Assembly: GCA_036401335.1 (NCBI GenBank)
Contig: DASWVC010000187.1
Span: forward strand, 1-23,124
Length of the DNA: 23,124 nucleotides
Reading direction: 5' to 3'
Origin: DASWVC01 sp036401335
Lineage (GTDB): Bacteria > Verrucomicrobiota > Verrucomicrobiia > Chthoniobacterales > JAFAMB01
Shown here: one piece after another, positions 7,134 to 15,159 of the stretch
Numbering within the stretch: the stretch's first letter is position 1
Layout: each line of letters begins with the position of its first letter
Notes under the pieces: generated by a model
Databases searched by the model: none
Told to the model about the DNA's origin: nothing
Seen by the model: the letters and a program-made list of their open reading frames with translations, nothing else
Position numbers and translations under genes: made by a program

Positions 7134-8362
7134 TACTCGTACCGGAGGGCCTCGACGGGGTCCAGGGCCGCTGCTTTCTGGGCCGGGTAGTACCCGAAGA
7201 CGACGCCGATGGCGGCACAAACCAGCACGCCCGCCAATGCCCAGCCCCAGGGAAAGATCAGCGCCGCCTGCAACCAGGCCGCCAGTGCGTTCCCAACGAC
7301 CACACCCAGGAAAATGCCGCTGAACGCACCAATGAGCGATAAAAACAAGGCTTCAAGCAGAAATTGCCAGCGGATGTCCCGTTGGCGCGCACCCAGCGAC
7401 TTGCGAACCCCGATTTCACGGGTTCGTTCGGTGACGCTGACCAACATAATGTTCATGATGCCGACGCCGGCTGCTACCAGCGCGATCGTGCTGATCACAA
7501 ACGCACCCACGCGAACCGTCCCCGCAATGTCCCGAACCGCGGCGGCGAGGGAATCGTTGCCGTAAACCTCGAAATCATTCGGATCTTCCGGCCGGAGCCC
7601 CCTTGCCCGCCGCAACGCGCCGATCCCGATGCCCATCGTGCGCTCGTAAACTAGCTGATTTTTGGCCTCCACAGCCAGGTTGATCGTGCGGTTGGTTGTG
7701 CCGAAGTCCTGAAAAAACCGGGTAATCGGAACGATGACAATGTTGTCCTCACTTCCCCCGAAGGAGCCGCCCTTCGCAGCGAACAAACCAATGATTTCGT
7801 ATTGATGTCCGTTCATCCGCACGGTTGCACCGACGGCCCCGCCTTGCGGGAACAATCGGTCCAAAATTTGTTGGCCCACAACGCACACCCCACGGGCAAA
7901 CTCGACGTCCTCCCGGGACAGGTTACGGCCCTCGGCGACGTGAAAATTATTGGCCGTCAGAAACCCTTCATTGGTGCCGCACAGCTCCAGGTTCGGGTTG
8001 GTCTTGTGGTTGCCGTGAACTGCCTGCACCGCGTTGTCCCAGGATTTCGGGCAGATCAACTCCGCCTCGGTGGCCATCAAACGCGCAAACTCCAGGTAAG
8101 TGGGGTAGTCAAGGTTCCGGCGGTTCTTGAAGCGGTCCTCTCCGGTCGTGCTGAAGCCGACCGGGTATTTGGAAAACTGGAAGATATTGGAACCGAGAAA
8201 GCTAAGGCCGGTCTCGATGGAAGCTTGCAGGGCGGAAATCGTGGTCATCACGCTAATGACCGAGAAGATGCCGATCGTAATCCCCGAGATCGTGAGCGCC
8301 GACCGGAGTTTATTGGCACCCAGGGACCGCCAAGCCATGGCAATAACTTCAAACGCTAACAT
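7133..8362 (-). CDS. MacB-type ABC transporter permease, second copy
   Basis: A 409-residue permease of the MacB/FtsX family without an ATPase domain. Architecture: one N-terminal membrane helix (SALTISGITIGIFSVISVMTTI, about 21-42), a large periplasmic MacB_PCD domain to about 280, then three C-terminal helices. The FtsX core reads GVGIMNIMLVSVTERTREIGVRKSLGAR and the protein ends DPVEALRYE, a family hallmark. It probably forms a heterodimer with the adjacent upstream permease and uses the ATPase at 9744-10475. Start ATG 8362 is preceded by AAGGAG, one of the few good Shine-Dalgarno sequences in the window, 48 bp after the preceding gene. The exported substrate is unknown. Confidence 0.92.
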   Translation of the reverse strand: MLAFEVIAMAWRSLGANKLRSALTISGITIGIFSVISVMTTISALQASIETGLSFLGSNIFQFSKYPVGFSTTGEDRFKNRRNLDYPTYLEFARLMATEAELICPKSWDNAVQAVHGNHKTNPNLELCGTNEGFLTANNFHVAEGRNLSREDVEFARGVCVVGQQILDRLFPQGGAVGATVRMNGHQYEIIGLFAAKGGSFGGSEDNIVIVPITRFFQDFGTTNRTINLAVEAKNQLVYERTMGIGIGALRRARGLRPEDPNDFEVYGNDSLAAAVRDIAGTVRVGAFVISTIALVAAGVGIMNIMLVSVTERTREIGVRKSLGARQRDIRWQFLLEALFLSLIGAFSGIFLGVVVGNALAAWLQAALIFPWGWALAGVLVCAAIGVVFGYYPAQKAAALDPVEALRYE

Positions 8363-8410
8363 TGACGCTCCTTCTCGGGAACGCGGCTTGGGCGTCGCCG
8401 CAGGCCTGCC

Positions 8411-9712
8411 CTACTCATACCGGAGCGCCTCCACCGGGTTCAGCCGTGAGGCCTGCCAGGCCGGCGCAAACCCTGAGAATATTCCGGTTAAGACCGAGAC
8501 CGCCAGCGCCACAACCACCAGCAGGGGCGAAAACTGGATCGGAAAGCTCGGAAACGAGAACGCCACCAGGGTGAAAAGGGCGAAGGCCAGTGCCAGTCCC
8601 GCGCTGCCGCCGATAAGGCAAATGGCGACCGCCTCAATTAAAAACTGCATCAGAATGGTCCGGCGCCGTGCGCCCAAAGCTTTCCGGGTGCCGATCTCCC
8701 GCGTTCGCTCCTTTACGCTCACAAAGGTGATGTTCATGATCCCGATCGCCCCGACAAACAGCGCGAGCCCGGTGATGAAAAGTCCGGCAACTGCCAAACC
8801 GGCCTTGACCGGCCCGAGGGTTGCACGGAAAGCCTGCTGTTCATTGATGGAGAAATTGTCGGCCTGTTCCGGAAGCAGCCGGCGAATCCGGCGGAAATAG
8901 CCTCGGAGCTCCTCCCGGGCTTCCTCCATCTGTTTCCGGTCTTTGACTTTCACCCGGATGGAGGCGTGCTCATCTCCGGTCTTGAAATACTTGGCGTAAG
9001 AGGCAAGTGGAACAACCACCTGGGAATCAAAGCTGAACAGCCCGAGAAAAGATCCTTGCCGTTCGAAAACGCCAATCACCTGGTAGGCGGCATCGCCGAC
9101 CTTGATGGTTTTACCCAGCGGGTTCTCGGCGCCGAAAAGGTGGTCGGCCACGTCCAAACCGATCGTGCACACGTTACGGCCGCCCCGGCTCTCCGGTTCG
9201 TTGATGAACCGGCCATCCCGACAACTGGTGGTGCCAACCACGGCAAAGTCGCTTGTGGTGCCCATGGTGTACACATCCGTCAGCTGTCGCTTGCCGTAGG
9301 TGACCGTTTCAACGCTGGAAGGGTCGGCGACGGCTAGCTCAAGGTGGGAATTGGGCGCGGCGCGGATGATCCCATTAAGCTGGTCGACGAAGGCAAGCTT
9401 GATGTCGGGCCGGTTTCGGTAGAGCCAGAAATCGTCGCCGGGCGTCCACGGCCATTGCTCGACGTAGAGCGCGTCGTCGCCCAGGAGCGACATGCTGCGG
9501 TCGAAACCGGTGTCGATGCCGCGAATGGCTGTTCCCATCAACGTCACCGCGATAATTCCGATGATCACCCCAAGCACCGTCAGGAAGGACCGGCTCCGGT
9601 TGGCGGAAATCTGCTGGCCAGCCATGCGGCAACTTTCCCCGGCCTCAAACCACCAACGCTGAAACGAACGCTTCATTACGCGGCCCAATCCGGCGCGGCT
9701 CGTCGAAAGCAT
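8411..9712 (-). CDS. MacB-type ABC transporter permease, first copy
   Basis: A 433-residue MacB/FtsX-family permease. First membrane helix at about 42-63 (SFLTVLGVIIGIIAVTLMGTAI), periplasmic MacB_PCD domain to about 305, then three helices with GAIGIMNITFVSVKERTREIGTRKALGAR and the terminal NPVEALRYE. It is clearly paralogous to the next gene but not a recent copy, since the periplasmic domains differ. ATG 9712 gives a 12-residue extension over an internal Met at 9676; neither has a strong Shine-Dalgarno, so the start is uncertain. It begins 31 bp after the ATPase stop in the same operon. Confidence 0.92.
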   Translation of the reverse strand: MLSTSRAGLGRVMKRSFQRWWFEAGESCRMAGQQISANRSRSFLTVLGVIIGIIAVTLMGTAIRGIDTGFDRSMSLLGDDALYVEQWPWTPGDDFWLYRNRPDIKLAFVDQLNGIIRAAPNSHLELAVADPSSVETVTYGKRQLTDVYTMGTTSDFAVVGTTSCRDGRFINEPESRGGRNVCTIGLDVADHLFGAENPLGKTIKVGDAAYQVIGVFERQGSFLGLFSFDSQVVVPLASYAKYFKTGDEHASIRVKVKDRKQMEEAREELRGYFRRIRRLLPEQADNFSINEQQAFRATLGPVKAGLAVAGLFITGLALFVGAIGIMNITFVSVKERTREIGTRKALGARRRTILMQFLIEAVAICLIGGSAGLALAFALFTLVAFSFPSFPIQFSPLLVVVALAVSVLTGIFSGFAPAWQASRLNPVEALRYE

Positions 9713-9743
9713 TTACCCGCCAGCCGCTTGTTCGGTAAAGGCA

Positions 9744-10475
9744 TTAAACCCTTTCGCGGTCGCTTTCGATCTCGCCATCGCGCAGGCGGACAATCCTGCG
9801 GGCATGCAAGGCAACTTCCTCTTCATGCGTGACAACCACGATCGTATTGCCTCGCTCATAAAGCTGTTCGAACAACGCCATGATTTCTCTGCCGGTGCGC
9901 GAATCCAGGTTGCCCGTCGGTTCATCGGCCAGGATCAAGGAAGGCTGGTTGACCAGAGCTCGCGCGATGGCAACGCGCTGGCGCTGGCCGCCGGAAAGCT
10001 CATTGGGTCGATGGCGGAGGCGATCGAGCAATCCGACGCTCATCAACGCGTCCGCCGCCCGCCGTTCGCGTTCCGCCGCAGGCACACCTGCGTAGACGAG
10101 CGGCAACGCCACGTTTTCCAGGCTGGTCGAGCGCGGCAGCAGGTTGAACGTCTGGAATACAAATCCGATCTCCCGATTGCGAATGTCGGCCAGTTCGTCA
10201 TCTTCCATACTGGCAACATCTTTGCCGTTGAATTCGTAAAGACCTTCCGTCGGGGTGTCGAGGCAGCCGAGCATGTTCATCAAGGTCGACTTGCCGCTGC
10301 CCGACGGCCCCATGATGGCCAGGTACTCGTTGCGCTGAATCAGCAGGTCTACGCCTTTCAACGCCTGAATCACGGCATGGCCCATCCGGTACTCTTTGGT
10401 AATGCCCTGAATCCGGATGACCACGCTGCCTTTGGGCCGGACCGTGTGGGGCGCAACCGAAAGTTCACTTTGCAT
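9744..10475 (-). CDS. ABC transporter ATP-binding protein, MacB/LolD type
   Basis: A 243-residue nucleotide-binding subunit that powers the two MacB-type permeases. All catalytic elements are intact: Walker A GPSGSGKST (56-64, Lys62), Q-loop Gln108 in FVFQTFNLLPR, signature LSGGQRQRVAIARAL (160-174), Walker B ILADEPTGNLDS (181-192, Glu185) and switch His217 in VVVTHEEE. The start overlaps the end of the adaptor gene by 11 bp, implying coupled translation. The first 18 residues before IRIQGITKEYRMG are a non-conserved extension, so a later start is possible. In canonical MacB the ATPase is fused to the permease; here it is a separate gene, as in LolCDE-like systems. Confidence 0.95.
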   Translation of the reverse strand: MQSELSVAPHTVRPKGSVVIRIQGITKEYRMGHAVIQALKGVDLLIQRNEYLAIMGPSGSGKSTLMNMLGCLDTPTEGLYEFNGKDVASMEDDELADIRNREIGFVFQTFNLLPRSTSLENVALPLVYAGVPAAERERRAADALMSVGLLDRLRHRPNELSGGQRQRVAIARALVNQPSLILADEPTGNLDSRTGREIMALFEQLYERGNTIVVVTHEEEVALHARRIVRLRDGEIESDRERV

Positions 10476-11775
10476 CTTTAGGCCGCTCGATCTCGACTTT
10501 TTTGCCGTCTTTGAGGTCTTTGCTGATCGCCGTGTACGAGCCGGAGATCACCTCGTCACCCGGGTGCACCCCGGAAATGACCTGGATGTACGTGTCATCC
10601 GCAATGCCCGTCTGCACGTGGACCTGGCGGGCGGTCTCTCCCGCCTTCAGGAAAACGACCCGTTGCAATTTTTTCCGGTCCTGTTTTTCGCCGTCACTGT
10701 AGGTAATTCCGGAAGAATCCTTATCCCGGGCGCGTTTGAGTTCTTCGGCTGTCTTGCTTCCTTCCAGGCTTCGCACCGTGACGGATTGCAAGGGCACCGT
10801 GACGGCTTGACGGGCCGTCTGAGTTTCCACCTCGACGCTCGCGCTCATGCCGGGGCGCAACCGCACCTCTGGAGCATCGATCCGGATTCGGACCTCAAAA
10901 TTCGTCACCTCTTGCTGCGTGCTTTCGTTCTTGACCGTGGCGGTGCTGGCGATTTGCTTGACGTGGCCGCGGAATACGCGGTCCGGGTAGGCATCCACCC
11001 GTACCCGCACGGGATCGCCGGTGTCCACGTTAACGACATCGTTTTCATTGACCTCGACCCGTGCCTCCATCGAATTCAGGTTGGCCACCCGCATCACCTC
11101 CGTTCCCGCAAAATCTCCGGTCGCCACCACCCGCTCGCCCACCTCACTGCTTAGCACGCTGATCGTCCCGGCCGTGGGCGAGTAGATCACGGTTTTATCA
11201 AGGAGGTCTTTGGCCTGGTCCAACGAACTCCGGGACACGTCAATGTTGTGGAGGGAAGACTGGTACGACGCCGCGGAGACCTGGGCTTTGGTCTCGGCGC
11301 CCTTGTAGTCCGATTCAGACAAAAGCTTCTTGCTGAACAATTCCTGCGCACGGTGCTGGTCCAGCTGATCGTTCAACATCTGAGCCTTGCGTTGGAGGCT
11401 GTCCGCCTCCGCCGCACTCAGCGCCGCCTCTGCCTGTTTGACCCTGGCGAGGTAGTTGTCAGGCTTGATCCTAACAAGCAGATCGCCTTTTTTCACCTCC
11501 TGGCCCACGACGACCGGCAACGCGGTGATTTCCCCCGCCACTTCCGGCGAAATCTTTACCTCGAGTTCCGGGCGAATTTTGCCGATCGCACTTACGGTTT
11601 CCGTAAGGTCGCGCACGGCTGCCCGTTCCGTCGTGACGATCACCGGTTTCTCGCGCCGCTGGTTCATGGTCACCCCGACCGCCGCCGCCGTCAGCACAAC
11701 GCCCACCGCCAACCACCGCCGCCAACGAAGGCGCTTGCGCCGCAACCCCGGCGGCATGGCTATTTGCTGATGCAT
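10465..11775 (-). CDS. Efflux periplasmic adaptor subunit, MacA/HlyD family
   Basis: Membrane fusion protein linking the inner-membrane ABC transporter to the outer membrane. From ATG 11775 it has 436 residues: an Arg/Lys-rich N-terminus, one membrane anchor (WRRWLAVGVVLTAAAVGVTM), a barrel-sandwich hybrid half (ISPEVAGEITALPVVVGQEVKKGDLLVRI), a coiled-coil hairpin with many Ala/Gln/Lys/Asp, the second half (TVIYSPTAGTISVLSSEVGE), a beta-barrel, and a MacA-like end with GVHPGDEVISGSYTAI. First gene of the operon adaptor-ATPase-permease-permease. A TTG at 11823 with GGGAG upstream would add 16 residues and is a real alternative; ATG 11757 is another. No outer-membrane TolC homologue is in the window. 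Confidence 0.92.
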   Translation of the reverse strand: MHQQIAMPPGLRRKRLRWRRWLAVGVVLTAAAVGVTMNQRREKPVIVTTERAAVRDLTETVSAIGKIRPELEVKISPEVAGEITALPVVVGQEVKKGDLLVRIKPDNYLARVKQAEAALSAAEADSLQRKAQMLNDQLDQHRAQELFSKKLLSESDYKGAETKAQVSAASYQSSLHNIDVSRSSLDQAKDLLDKTVIYSPTAGTISVLSSEVGERVVATGDFAGTEVMRVANLNSMEARVEVNENDVVNVDTGDPVRVRVDAYPDRVFRGHVKQIASTATVKNESTQQEVTNFEVRIRIDAPEVRLRPGMSASVEVETQTARQAVTVPLQSVTVRSLEGSKTAEELKRARDKDSSGITYSDGEKQDRKKLQRVVFLKAGETARQVHVQTGIADDTYIQVISGVHPGDEVISGSYTAISKDLKDGKKVEIERPKDAK

Positions 11776-11905
11776 ACAGTTTTCGTTCAGGTCCGACCGC
11801 GTCCGGCAGCGCGGGTTCGCCAACCCGTCTCCCGCACGTTACCCCTACGATCAAACCTCCGCTATTAGACACCACGCAAAGGAATGAAGTTGCAGGAATC
11901 TCGTT

Positions 11906-11925
11906 GTCCGGAATCGGTTCCGGAC
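11906..11925. repeat. Inverted repeat in the efflux operon / proC divergent region
   Basis: GTCCGGAA (11906-11913) and TTCCGGAC (11918-11925) are perfect 8-bp arms around TCGG. It lies about 130 bp upstream of the adaptor start (11775) and 120 bp upstream of proC (12046) in their divergent region, so it may be an operator for either or a transcript hairpin. Apart from this, 11776-12045 shows no recognisable promoter hexamers. No regulator gene is adjacent. Confidence 0.4.
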
Positions 11926-12045
11926 GGACGAAGCGGCCCTCCGGTTCCTGCTTCCGGTGCAAGAGCGGTCGGGGATTTGCCCGGTTTCCGGTCCTCGTGC
12001 TTGCGTTTCGCCCCGAAGCACGGTACGTGGTGCCGCTGGTTCGGC

Positions 12046-12846
12046 ATGGTTTTTGGATTCCTTGGCTTCGGCAAACTCGCGTCAGCCCTCGTAGAGGGCA
12101 TGTTGGAAGCGAACTGCTGCGCCGCCGGTCAGATCCTGGTGATTAACCGTCACCCGGAAAACCTGGCTGATCAGGCGGCGAAACGCGGCATCAAGGTGGC
12201 CGCAAACCCGAGGGTGCTGGCCCAGCAGGCGGATGCCATCCTGCTTGCGACCAAACCAGCGGACAGCCTGCAGTTGTTGCGCGATGTGCGCCAGCACCTC
12301 GAAGGCAAACTTCTTATTTCCCTGGTGGCGGGCTTGAACCTGGAAACCCTGCAAACTGCAGCGGGGCATCGCACACGGTTGATCCGAGCGATGCCAAACA
12401 CTCCGTCGCTCATTCGCCAGGGAGCCACGGCTTACGCCTTGGGCGACCACGCCACTTTGAAGGATGCAGAAGTCGCCGAACACATCTTCGCCTCGGTCGG
12501 GCTGGCCTTTCGGGTGAAAGAAGGTTCCATCGACGCCGTCACCGGGCTTAGTGGCAGCGGCCCGGCTTACGTGTTCACGTTTATCGAAGCGTTGGCCGAC
12601 GGCGGTGTGATGATGGGTTTGCCACGGGAAATTGCGCTTCAACTGGCCATCCAAACCGTTATCGGGTCGGCCCAGATGGTCCGGGAGACGCAACAACACC
12701 CTGCGCTCCTCCGCGAAATGGTGGCCAGCCCCGGAGGCACCACGATGGCCGCCATTGAGGCCCTCGAACGGCATGGCTTACGTTATACCGTGATGGCAGC
12801 GGTGCGCGCCTCGGCCGATCGTGCGCACGAACTCGGGAAGAGTTGA
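12046..12846 (+). CDS. proC: Pyrroline-5-carboxylate reductase
   Basis: Catalyses the last step of proline synthesis, NAD(P)H-dependent reduction of 1-pyrroline-5-carboxylate, in the cytoplasm. 266 residues, normal length. N-terminal Rossmann start FGFLGFGKLASALVEGM, central ATKPADSLQLL, RAMPNTPSLIRQGATAY, and the family signature region GLSGSGPAYVFTFIEALADGGVMMGL followed by MVASPGGTTMAAIEAL. ATG 12046 was chosen because it sits directly before the Rossmann strand; an in-frame start at 11884 would add 54 unrelated residues. The glycine motif reads GFGKLA where many ProCs have GxGNMG. The stop overlaps the next start (TGATG), suggesting coupling to the TPR gene. Confidence 0.95.
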   Translation: MVFGFLGFGKLASALVEGMLEANCCAAGQILVINRHPENLADQAAKRGIKVAANPRVLAQQADAILLATKPADSLQLLRDVRQHLEGKLLISLVAGLNLETLQTAAGHRTRLIRAMPNTPSLIRQGATAYALGDHATLKDAEVAEHIFASVGLAFRVKEGSIDAVTGLSGSGPAYVFTFIEALADGGVMMGLPREIALQLAIQTVIGSAQMVRETQQHPALLREMVASPGGTTMAAIEALERHGLRYTVMAAVRASADRAHELGKS

Positions 12847-13646
12847 TGCCGGTGCACAGTTTGCTCTGGACGTTCGTACCGCAATGGCCGCCGGCAGCCA
12901 GCCCAGCCCGGCCACGGCGACTCCGCCGATACACCTACCTTCTGGCCATCGGTCTGGCGTGCTCGACGCACCCGCACGAAAGGGCCGGTGCCGAGGAACC
13001 CGCTGCGGAAACACCGGCCCCGACGGTGGCACCGTCGCCGGCAGCCACACCGGCACTGCCGAAAGAGGCCCGCGACGCCGCCGAGAAAGGGCTAGCCGAT
13101 TTCCGGGCAGAACAATTTGAAGAGGCTCGGCAGGAATTCAGCCGGATGATCGAGCTTGCCCCCAATCACCCGATGGGGTGGGCCAACCTTGGAGCCGTCG
13201 AGTACCGGCTGAACGCCCTTAATGAAGCGGAAGAGGACCTCAAAAAAGCGGTGCACCTCGACCCGGCCGCGGCCTCCGCCTGGCTTACTTTAGGAATCAT
13301 TTACTATCAAAAATCCGATTTGGACGGCAGCCTCGCCGCGCTTAGCCAGGCGGTTTACCTGGAACCAAACGTCGCGCGCAATCACCTTTACCTCGGCGTG
13401 CTCGTTCGCAAGAAGGGCTGGCTTGACGCAGCCGGCGACGAACTCCGACGCGCGGTGGAACTGGATGAAAATTACGCCGAAGCGCATTTTAACCTTGCCA
13501 TCCTCTACCTGGAGCAAAAACCTGCTGCCGTCGAGTTGGCCCGGCGTCACTATTTCCGTGCCCTCAAGCTAGGCGCCCAATCCGATCCCGACCTCGACCG
13601 GGCGCTGCGGCCGGCTCCGGCAAACCCAGGCGTCCCGAACAATTGA
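12846..13646 (+). CDS. TPR-repeat protein, probably exported or membrane anchored
   Basis: A 266-residue protein with a basic N-terminus and a hydrophobic stretch (RRYTYLLAIGLACS, 27-40) that could be a signal or anchor, then a Pro/Ala/Thr-rich linker (about 49-72). About five tetratricopeptide repeats follow (75-106, 109-141, 143-175, 177-209, 211-243), with typical WANLGAVEYRL, AWLTLGIIYYQK and AHFNLAILYLEQ helices. TPRs mediate protein-protein contacts; the partner is unknown. ATG 12846 overlaps the proC stop (TGATG), with a GGAAGAG Shine-Dalgarno-like sequence just before; a TTG one codon upstream is also possible. The 28-residue pre-hydrophobic region is long for a signal peptide. Confidence 0.85.
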   Translation: MPVHSLLWTFVPQWPPAASPARPRRLRRYTYLLAIGLACSTHPHERAGAEEPAAETPAPTVAPSPAATPALPKEARDAAEKGLADFRAEQFEEARQEFSRMIELAPNHPMGWANLGAVEYRLNALNEAEEDLKKAVHLDPAAASAWLTLGIIYYQKSDLDGSLAALSQAVYLEPNVARNHLYLGVLVRKKGWLDAAGDELRRAVELDENYAEAHFNLAILYLEQKPAAVELARRHYFRALKLGAQSDPDLDRALRPAPANPGVPNN

Positions 13647-13685
13647 GGCTCCGGGGGGGAGAAGCCGGTATCCGAGGTTTGGTAA

Positions 13686-13707
13686 GGCGGCGAGTCCCTT
13701 CGCCGCC
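13686..13707. terminator. GC-rich hairpin after the proC-TPR unit
   Basis: GGCGGCGA (13686-13693) and TCGCCGCC (13700-13707) are perfect 8-bp arms around a 6-nt loop, 39 bp after the TPR gene stop. No T-run follows, so termination is a suggestion. It is in the 255-bp gap 13647-13901, which also holds repeat copy C, a second hairpin and the ribosome binding site of the next gene. Confidence 0.5.
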
Positions 13708-13779
13708 GGGGTGAACGGCCCGCCGTTTCGGGCGCAAAAGGGGGGCGTGTGGGAATACGCAATCCTGCCGGACGGGTGC

Positions 13780-13815
13780 AGACCGATGCCCCGGTCCGCA
13801 AGGGACTGCCGACCC
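13780..13815 (-). repeat. Dispersed intergenic repeat, copy C
   Basis: Read on the minus strand, 13805-13780 matches copy B at 22 of 26 positions. One frame reads SLADRGIGL, close to SPADRGIGV and SLADRGIGV in the other copies, and the flank (13815-13806) again starts GGG. It lies between the TPR gene and the alcohol dehydrogenase gene, and overlaps the hairpin at 13794-13835. Confidence 0.6.
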
Positions 13816-13835
13816 TGCCGATCCGTCTTGCGGGC
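13794..13835. repeat. Inverted repeat overlapping repeat copy C
   Basis: GTCCGCAAG (13794-13802) pairs with CTTGCGGGC (13827-13835), nine pairs including one G-T, enclosing 24 nt that contain AGGG/CCCT. It could fold in RNA from either strand upstream of the alcohol dehydrogenase gene. Copy A of the repeat also overlaps a hairpin. Confidence 0.45.
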
Positions 13836-13901
13836 GGGCGCGCCTTGCCGTAGCGCCATTACAGTTAAAATAACGTCCGTCCTTTCCCGGAGAACCCCGC
13901 C

Positions 13902-15059
13902 ATGAATCCATTCCGCTTCCAAACGGTGCCGACCGTTATTTTCGAATTCGGCGTCGCCCGCAAACTGGGTCCGACCCTCAAAGATCTCGGGCATGAACCG
14001 GGACCGGCCGTGGTGGTGACGGACCGGTTTTTGCACAAGAGCGGGCTTCTCGGGCCGGCGCTGGAAAGTCTGGCCACCGTCGGGATTGAGCCTACGGTCA
14101 TTGATGACGTCGTGGCGGACCCGCCGGAGTCGGTGGTGCTGCAAACGGTTGACCGATTGCGAGGCGGAGGCATCCGCCTCGTCATCGGCCTTGGCGGCGG
14201 CTCATCCATGGATGTCGCCAAACTGGTCGCCGTTCTTCTGTGCAACGAACAACCCTTGTCCGAGATGTACGGCATCGGCAACGTGCGCGGCTCACGCCTG
14301 CCTTTAGTGCAAGTGCCCACGACCGCCGGGACGGGCTCCGAAGTGACGCCGATCTCCGTTATCACCACGGGTGAAACCACCAAGATGGGCGTGGTTTCGC
14401 CAGTTCTTTATGCGGACCAGGCCATCCTGGACGCTGAATTAACCATGGGCCTGCCGCCCAAAGTCACTGCGGCTACGGGCATCGACGCCATGGTGCACGC
14501 CATTGAGGCTTTCACCAGTCTGCACAAAAAGAATCCAGCCTCGGACGTCTTGGCCAAGTCTGCCCTCCGGCTGCTTGCGGGTAGCCTGGTCACAGCCTGC
14601 CGAAATGGCCAGGATCGGGCTGCCCGGGAAGGGATGTTGCTCGGCGCCATGCAGGCCGGTCAAGCGTTTGCAAACGCGCCGGTAGGGGCCGTGCATGCGC
14701 TGGCCTACCCAATCGGCGGCATCTTCCACGTGCCGCATGGCCTTTCGAACGCACTGGTGCTGCCCCCTGTCCTCGAATTCAACCTCCCGGTCGCTGCCGG
14801 GCTTTACGCTGAACTGGCTCAGGAGATCGTCCCTGGGCTCGCGGGCGACACCAAGGAAAAAGCTGCAGCGTTCCTCGCGCACCTGAACCGGTTGACCGTG
14901 GACGTGCAGATTGAACGACGGCTGCGTGACGTCGGCGTACAGGAAAAGGACCTCAAACGAATGGCGGCCGACGCCATTAAACAAACGCGGCTGCTCATGA
15001 ACAACCCGCGGGAGGTGAAGGAGGAGGATGCGCTGGCGATCTACCAGGCGGCGTTCTGA
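13902..15059 (+). CDS. Iron-containing (group III) alcohol dehydrogenase
   Basis: NAD(P)-dependent oxidoreductase of the Fe-ADH family that interconverts alcohols and aldehydes or ketones, using a divalent metal. 385 residues, normal length. Nucleotide-binding GLGGGSSMDVAK (96-107), PTTAGTGSEVTPISV (139-153), and metal ligands Asp195 and His199 in GIDAMVHAIEAF, His265 in GAVHALAYPIGG, and His279 in FHVPHGLSNAL; all are present. The N-terminus FQTVPTVIFEFGVA is typical. ATG 13902 has a GGAGAA Shine-Dalgarno 8-10 bp upstream, one of the better ones in this window. The physiological substrate cannot be inferred from neighbours; bioF follows 100 bp later. Confidence 0.93.
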   Translation: MNPFRFQTVPTVIFEFGVARKLGPTLKDLGHEPGPAVVVTDRFLHKSGLLGPALESLATVGIEPTVIDDVVADPPESVVLQTVDRLRGGGIRLVIGLGGGSSMDVAKLVAVLLCNEQPLSEMYGIGNVRGSRLPLVQVPTTAGTGSEVTPISVITTGETTKMGVVSPVLYADQAILDAELTMGLPPKVTAATGIDAMVHAIEAFTSLHKKNPASDVLAKSALRLLAGSLVTACRNGQDRAAREGMLLGAMQAGQAFANAPVGAVHALAYPIGGIFHVPHGLSNALVLPPVLEFNLPVAAGLYAELAQEIVPGLAGDTKEKAAAFLAHLNRLTVDVQIERRLRDVGVQEKDLKRMAADAIKQTRLLMNNPREVKEEDALAIYQAAF

Positions 15060-15159
15060 AAAAGCAAACGTCGGGCAACCCGGGCGAGCGGCGAACTATC
15101 CGTTACAAATGAAAAAGCGCAAATGTTTGAGGCCGGGAGGCGTCCGCTGACGTTCCTTC

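Noticed and set aside
6555..7220. Antisense open frame of 221 codons across recO and the following gap
   Set aside because: Pro/Arg/Gly-rich shadow covering the real recO frame; no motif.
7802..8900. Two plus-strand open frames opposite the permease genes
   Set aside because: Both MacB-type permeases on the minus strand are intact with strong motifs, so these are shadows.
9804..10481. Plus-strand open frame of 225 codons opposite the ABC ATPase
   Set aside because: The ATPase frame has every catalytic motif; the opposite frame has none.
12082..12774. Minus-strand open frame of 230 codons opposite proC
   Set aside because: The proC frame is complete and conserved; the opposite frame is a shadow.
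13569..14144. Minus-strand open frame of 191 codons spanning the gap before the alcohol dehydrogenase
   Set aside because: It overlaps two real plus-strand genes and includes repeat copy C. It has no motif beyond the repeat-encoded residues, so it is not counted as a gene.
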